Source: Bacillota bacterium
GTDB lineage: Bacteria; Bacillota; Clostridia; Peptostreptococcales; Anaerovoracaceae
Assembly (NCBI GenBank): GCA_023415235.1
Contig: JAEZLP010000069.1
Coordinates: 62,001 to 126,000 of the forward strand
Direction: 5' to 3'
DNA: 64,000 bases
Under the pieces are notes generated by a model that searched no databases, had not been told where the DNA came from, and saw only the letters and a list, made by a program, of their open reading frames with translations. Below are positions 61,582 through 64,000 of this stretch, piece by piece. How positions within the stretch are numbered: the first letter of the stretch is position 1; every line of letters begins with the position of its first letter. Both the position numbers and the translations under genes were made by a program.

Positions 61582-62457
61582 TTATTTCCAAGTCTTCAGG
61601 TCGGTGGTCTTAAAGGTCCACTCGGGCGTTTTCACGATATCTTCTATATTCGCGGAAAACCAAGGCGAGCTCTTGCTGTCCCCGATTAAAATCTGAATGT
61701 CCTGCGCCGGCATGTAACTTTGAGCCAGCATAAAGATTTTTTCTCCTGTATTTTCATTGACAGCCATATCGACAACGATGACGCAATGTCCCGGGGCTCC
61801 GCCCTGAATCAGGACATCACCGATGGAAAGATCAGAAAACGGCTTCTCGATCAATTCCTTCTCCAGAGACAAGGTGGAAGCATAGGCATAAACCATGTCT
61901 AGATATTTCTGAAAGCTCTCATAGGAATGGTTATTACTGCTGTTACCCACCCAAGAAACCTGATTTCCGTCCACAGAGATGCCATAGCCTTCGGCCCATT
62001 TTGAAAATTCAGCCCGAAAACCGCTTACAAAATTAAAATGAATCTCATCAAACCGTTTTTCTCCGTACAGATACTCCGCTCTTAATCTTATCACGGCATC
62101 GGCGCACTGCTGCAGGTCCCTCTCACCCAGGCTGAAATCGGCAACGGCCAAATATACTTCCTTCGTTTTTTCTCTGCCATCGTAATATTTTACCTTTTCG
62201 CCATCCGGCTTGAGAGGCAGATTCTGAAGATAATATGCAAATGACCCTTCTTCCGATTTCTGCCTGACATATCCCTGCGGAAGATCAAACCTGTCTGCTA
62301 CTGTCCGCCCTTCCGGATTGATCAGCGATACAGCTGGGCTCCCGGCCGCGTTGTTTTCCTGGGGCTCGGGAACTGAACCGTTATCGCTTCCTTGGCAGCC
62401 CGCCGACAGTAAGCAGAGACTTCCGCACAAAATGATTGCGGTCAGCATTCTTTTCAT
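61582..62457 (-). CDS. DUF4846 domain-containing lipoprotein
   Basis: A 291-residue exported protein. The lipobox LSAGC (Cys at about 21) marks a lipoprotein. The rest matches the DUF4846 pattern: RFDLPQGYVRQKSEEGSFAY, a central GNQVSWVGN, and SFQKYLDMVYAYASTLSLEK, followed by GDVLIQGGAPGHCVIVVDMA. The last segment resembles the core of a papain-like or NlpC-like fold, but function is unknown. It stands on the same strand as the AI-2E transporter, 54 bp apart. Confidence 0.85.
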   Translation of the reverse strand: MKRMLTAIILCGSLCLLSAGCQGSDNGSVPEPQENNAAGSPAVSLINPEGRTVADRFDLPQGYVRQKSEEGSFAYYLQNLPLKPDGEKVKYYDGREKTKEVYLAVADFSLGERDLQQCADAVIRLRAEYLYGEKRFDEIHFNFVSGFRAEFSKWAEGYGISVDGNQVSWVGNSSNNHSYESFQKYLDMVYAYASTLSLEKELIEKPFSDLSIGDVLIQGGAPGHCVIVVDMAVNENTGEKIFMLAQSYMPAQDIQILIGDSKSSPWFSANIEDIVKTPEWTFKTTDLKTWK

Positions 62458-62511
62458 ACAGCCTCCATATCCACCTTCATCAGTCAGCTCCCCTTTCTGC
62501 TGAACGAGTTC

Positions 62512-63591
62512 TCATTTGAACAATTTTATCGTTCCTGTGTCATTCAGATGCTTCAGGAGGGATATTGTAATTGGAAATCCGAACAGACCGATCACTCCCA
62601 AAAGGTTCACACCGACAAACATGCTCATTAACGTGACAACAGGATGAATACCAAGTTGACCCCCCACAATTTTCGGCTCCAAAATGTTTCTGACAACCGT
62701 CACAAAGAGGTAAACCAAGAGTAGGCCGATACCGGTCTGATAATTCCCCTGGAAAAGGGTCATAATCGCCCATGGAATCAGGATTCCTCCTGTTCCCAGT
62801 ACAGGCAGAATATCAAATACAGCAGTGATTATCGCAATCAGTATTGCATTTGATATATTCAATATGGAAAGCCCGATCAATAATTCGATAAATGTAATTG
62901 ACATGATCAGGATATAGGATCGAATTACCACAAAGAGAGTGTTTACCATATACTGCTTGATCGTCTCGATAATCTCATTCCCTCGATTTGAAAACTGTCT
63001 TTTGATAAATGATGACAGTTTCTCAAAATCAATCGCGATAAAGAATGTCGAAATGATCATCAGCAATGTTTTTATCAGGAAAGTCGGAAAGGAGGCGGCG
63101 ATCCCGGACAAGGCCCCCACCAATGCCAATGAAATGTTTGTAATATTTTTTCCGAGTGAACTCAAGAACTGATCAAAGCTATCGTTCAGCACCTCTACAA
63201 AAGCCGGATCCAGGCGATACACTGCTTTTTCGATGGCATTGAATGTGTTTAATAGGAATGGTCCCAACTGAGTCTCATAGATCATCGGCAGCGACGAAAT
63301 GATTCGGGAAACCGTTGACACAAGATTGATTCCTGCCAGCGAAACAAGGGCTCCCACGATACTGTAGAAGATCAGAACAAGGAAAAAGGATACGATTTTC
63401 CGGGGCAATTTCGTGGATGACGAAATCGCCTCGGACGGTCTTTTCAACAAATATGCGATAACAAACGCAAACAGAAAGGGGCTCACCAAAGTAAACGCAT
63501 ACTTAAAAAAAGCGTAGACAATAAAACCTATCAGAAAATAATAAAATGCATTTATGATAAATTGCTTTTTCTTGATGTATGAAGCTTCCAT
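62512..63591 (-). CDS. AI-2E family transporter (PerM-like)
   Basis: A 359-residue membrane protein with about eight hydrophobic segments and a cytoplasmic/extracytoplasmic helical middle part (about 100-190). The conserved C-terminal half reads FDILPVLGTGGILIPWAI and LEPKIVGGQLGIHPVVTLMS, typical of AI-2E/PerM proteins. The start at 63591 follows GGAGG by five bases; a TTG at 63603 is an alternative. Despite the family name, the transported substrate of most members is unknown. Confidence 0.9.
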   Translation of the reverse strand: MEASYIKKKQFIINAFYYFLIGFIVYAFFKYAFTLVSPFLFAFVIAYLLKRPSEAISSSTKLPRKIVSFFLVLIFYSIVGALVSLAGINLVSTVSRIISSLPMIYETQLGPFLLNTFNAIEKAVYRLDPAFVEVLNDSFDQFLSSLGKNITNISLALVGALSGIAASFPTFLIKTLLMIISTFFIAIDFEKLSSFIKRQFSNRGNEIIETIKQYMVNTLFVVIRSYILIMSITFIELLIGLSILNISNAILIAIITAVFDILPVLGTGGILIPWAIMTLFQGNYQTGIGLLLVYLFVTVVRNILEPKIVGGQLGIHPVVTLMSMFVGVNLLGVIGLFGFPITISLLKHLNDTGTIKLFK

Positions 63592-63682
63592 CTTATCCTC
63601 CAACCCCTTTGATTGAGATTATTCTACCCTACGCAGGAAGCATCGTCAATCACAGAGTTTCCGGATAAGTCCAAGTGATGAA

Positions 63683-64000
63683 TCAATAGGCAATCTTCTT
63701 TTGCAGAAAAGTTCCTCGCTCCAAGTCATCAAAGGCCTTCTGCAATTCTGCTCTTGTATTCATTACGATAGGACCTCCCCAGGCTACAGGCTCCTCTAAC
63801 TTTGTTGAACTGATAAACAGTACCTGGGCATTTTTATCGGCGGCCTTGATCTCAACCTGATCTCCTGCCGTAAGTTTGGCAGCAGTCTTTTCTTTTATGG
63901 GCTCACCCCCGATGAAGGCTTCTCCTGAAAGGGTAAAAACCATAACTGAACGATTTCTTTCCGTATTGACAACGATGGAGGAATTGGGATTGAGATGAAT
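63683..64000 (-). CDS. Pirin family protein, C-terminal part (partial)
   Basis: The visible 105 codons encode the second cupin-like half and C-terminus of a pirin: GEPIKEKTAAKLTAGDQVEI, then LEEPVAWGGPIVMNTRAELQ and KAFDDLERGTFLQKK. The N-terminal metal-binding half and the start lie beyond the right edge. Pirins are iron-binding, and some are quercetinases or redox-sensitive regulators. Confidence 0.85.
   Translation of the reverse strand: MHLNPNSSIVVNTERNRSVMVFTLSGEAFIGGEPIKEKTAAKLTAGDQVEIKAADKNAQVLFISSTKLEEPVAWGGPIVMNTRAELQKAFDDLERGTFLQKKIAY

Noticed and set aside
1..64000. Prophage, integrative element or insertion sequence
   Set aside because: No integrase, transposase, capsid, portal or conjugation gene and no attachment-site duplication was recognised; the remnants look like local decay.

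Overview
The window looks like chromosomal DNA of a mid-GC, Gram-positive Bacillota, most likely an anaerobic member of the Clostridia. The evidence is indirect: strong AGGAGG-type ribosome binding sites with occasional GTG/TTG starts, consensus sigma-A promoters, a T-box leader, an SLH-domain surface protein, an EFR1-type flavodoxin/ferredoxin protein, a sigma-54 activator and many small one-component regulators. I see no rRNA, tRNA, CRISPR array, intact insertion sequence or phage module. Genes are dense and mostly in short operons or divergent regulator/target pairs.

Layout. 1-4062: TetR regulator with a double operator, a PadR regulator, and two tandem GH18 chitinase-like genes (one secreted, one without signal peptide). 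4066-9222: a four-gene leftward operon (heterodimeric ABC exporter, MarR, WYL regulator) with a consensus promoter and a MarR-like operator. 9405-17333: SLH protein with four repeats, asparagine synthetase, alpha/beta hydrolase, wall amidase, and a protein with six almost identical PLL/DUF346-like propeller blades. 17330-24677: a transporter island with three EamA/DMT exporters, one MFS exporter and two MocR-type regulators; both MocR divergent promoters carry direct repeats about 25-26 bp apart. 24729-27946: a TrpXYZ-type ABC importer behind a T-box leader whose specifier reads as UUC (Phe). 27965-31173: PBP plus FHA-FtsW/RodA fusion. 31290-35830: MFS, SIMPL protein, secreted beta-helix protein, AraC regulator. 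35928-39284: SCP2-like protein plus class III aminotransferase, and a TraB protein.

39442-45524 is an unusual four-gene operon behind a consensus promoter: an ATC-hydrolase-like protein, an FeS-motif GMC oxidoreductase, a polysaccharide pyruvyl transferase, and a 938-residue fusion of an NAD(P) reductase with an acyl-activating AMP ligase. 45545-52744: a possibly frameshifted small gene, a GHL10 glycosidase, a CofE-like ligase, a sugar-dehydrogenase-like propeller, gene remnants, a cupin and an aminotransferase. 53113-56035 is a self-contained sigma-54 unit: an AcoR-like activator, two identical-architecture TGTAAA-N5-TTTACA dyads, a near-consensus -24/-12 promoter, then a Pro2 tautomerase and an alpha/beta hydrolase. 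56108-64000: EFR1 protein, group II decarboxylase, DUF6144 protein with AraC/GyrI regulator, SF0329 protein, a deletion scar joining a truncated DUF2461 gene to a frameshifted M50 protease gene, a DUF4846 lipoprotein, an AI-2E family transporter and a partial pirin.

The two best candidates for undescribed biology are the reductase-ligase operon (39442-45438) and the sigma-54-controlled tautomerase/hydrolase unit (54745-55958). All family assignments are from reading the translated sequence; no database search was run.
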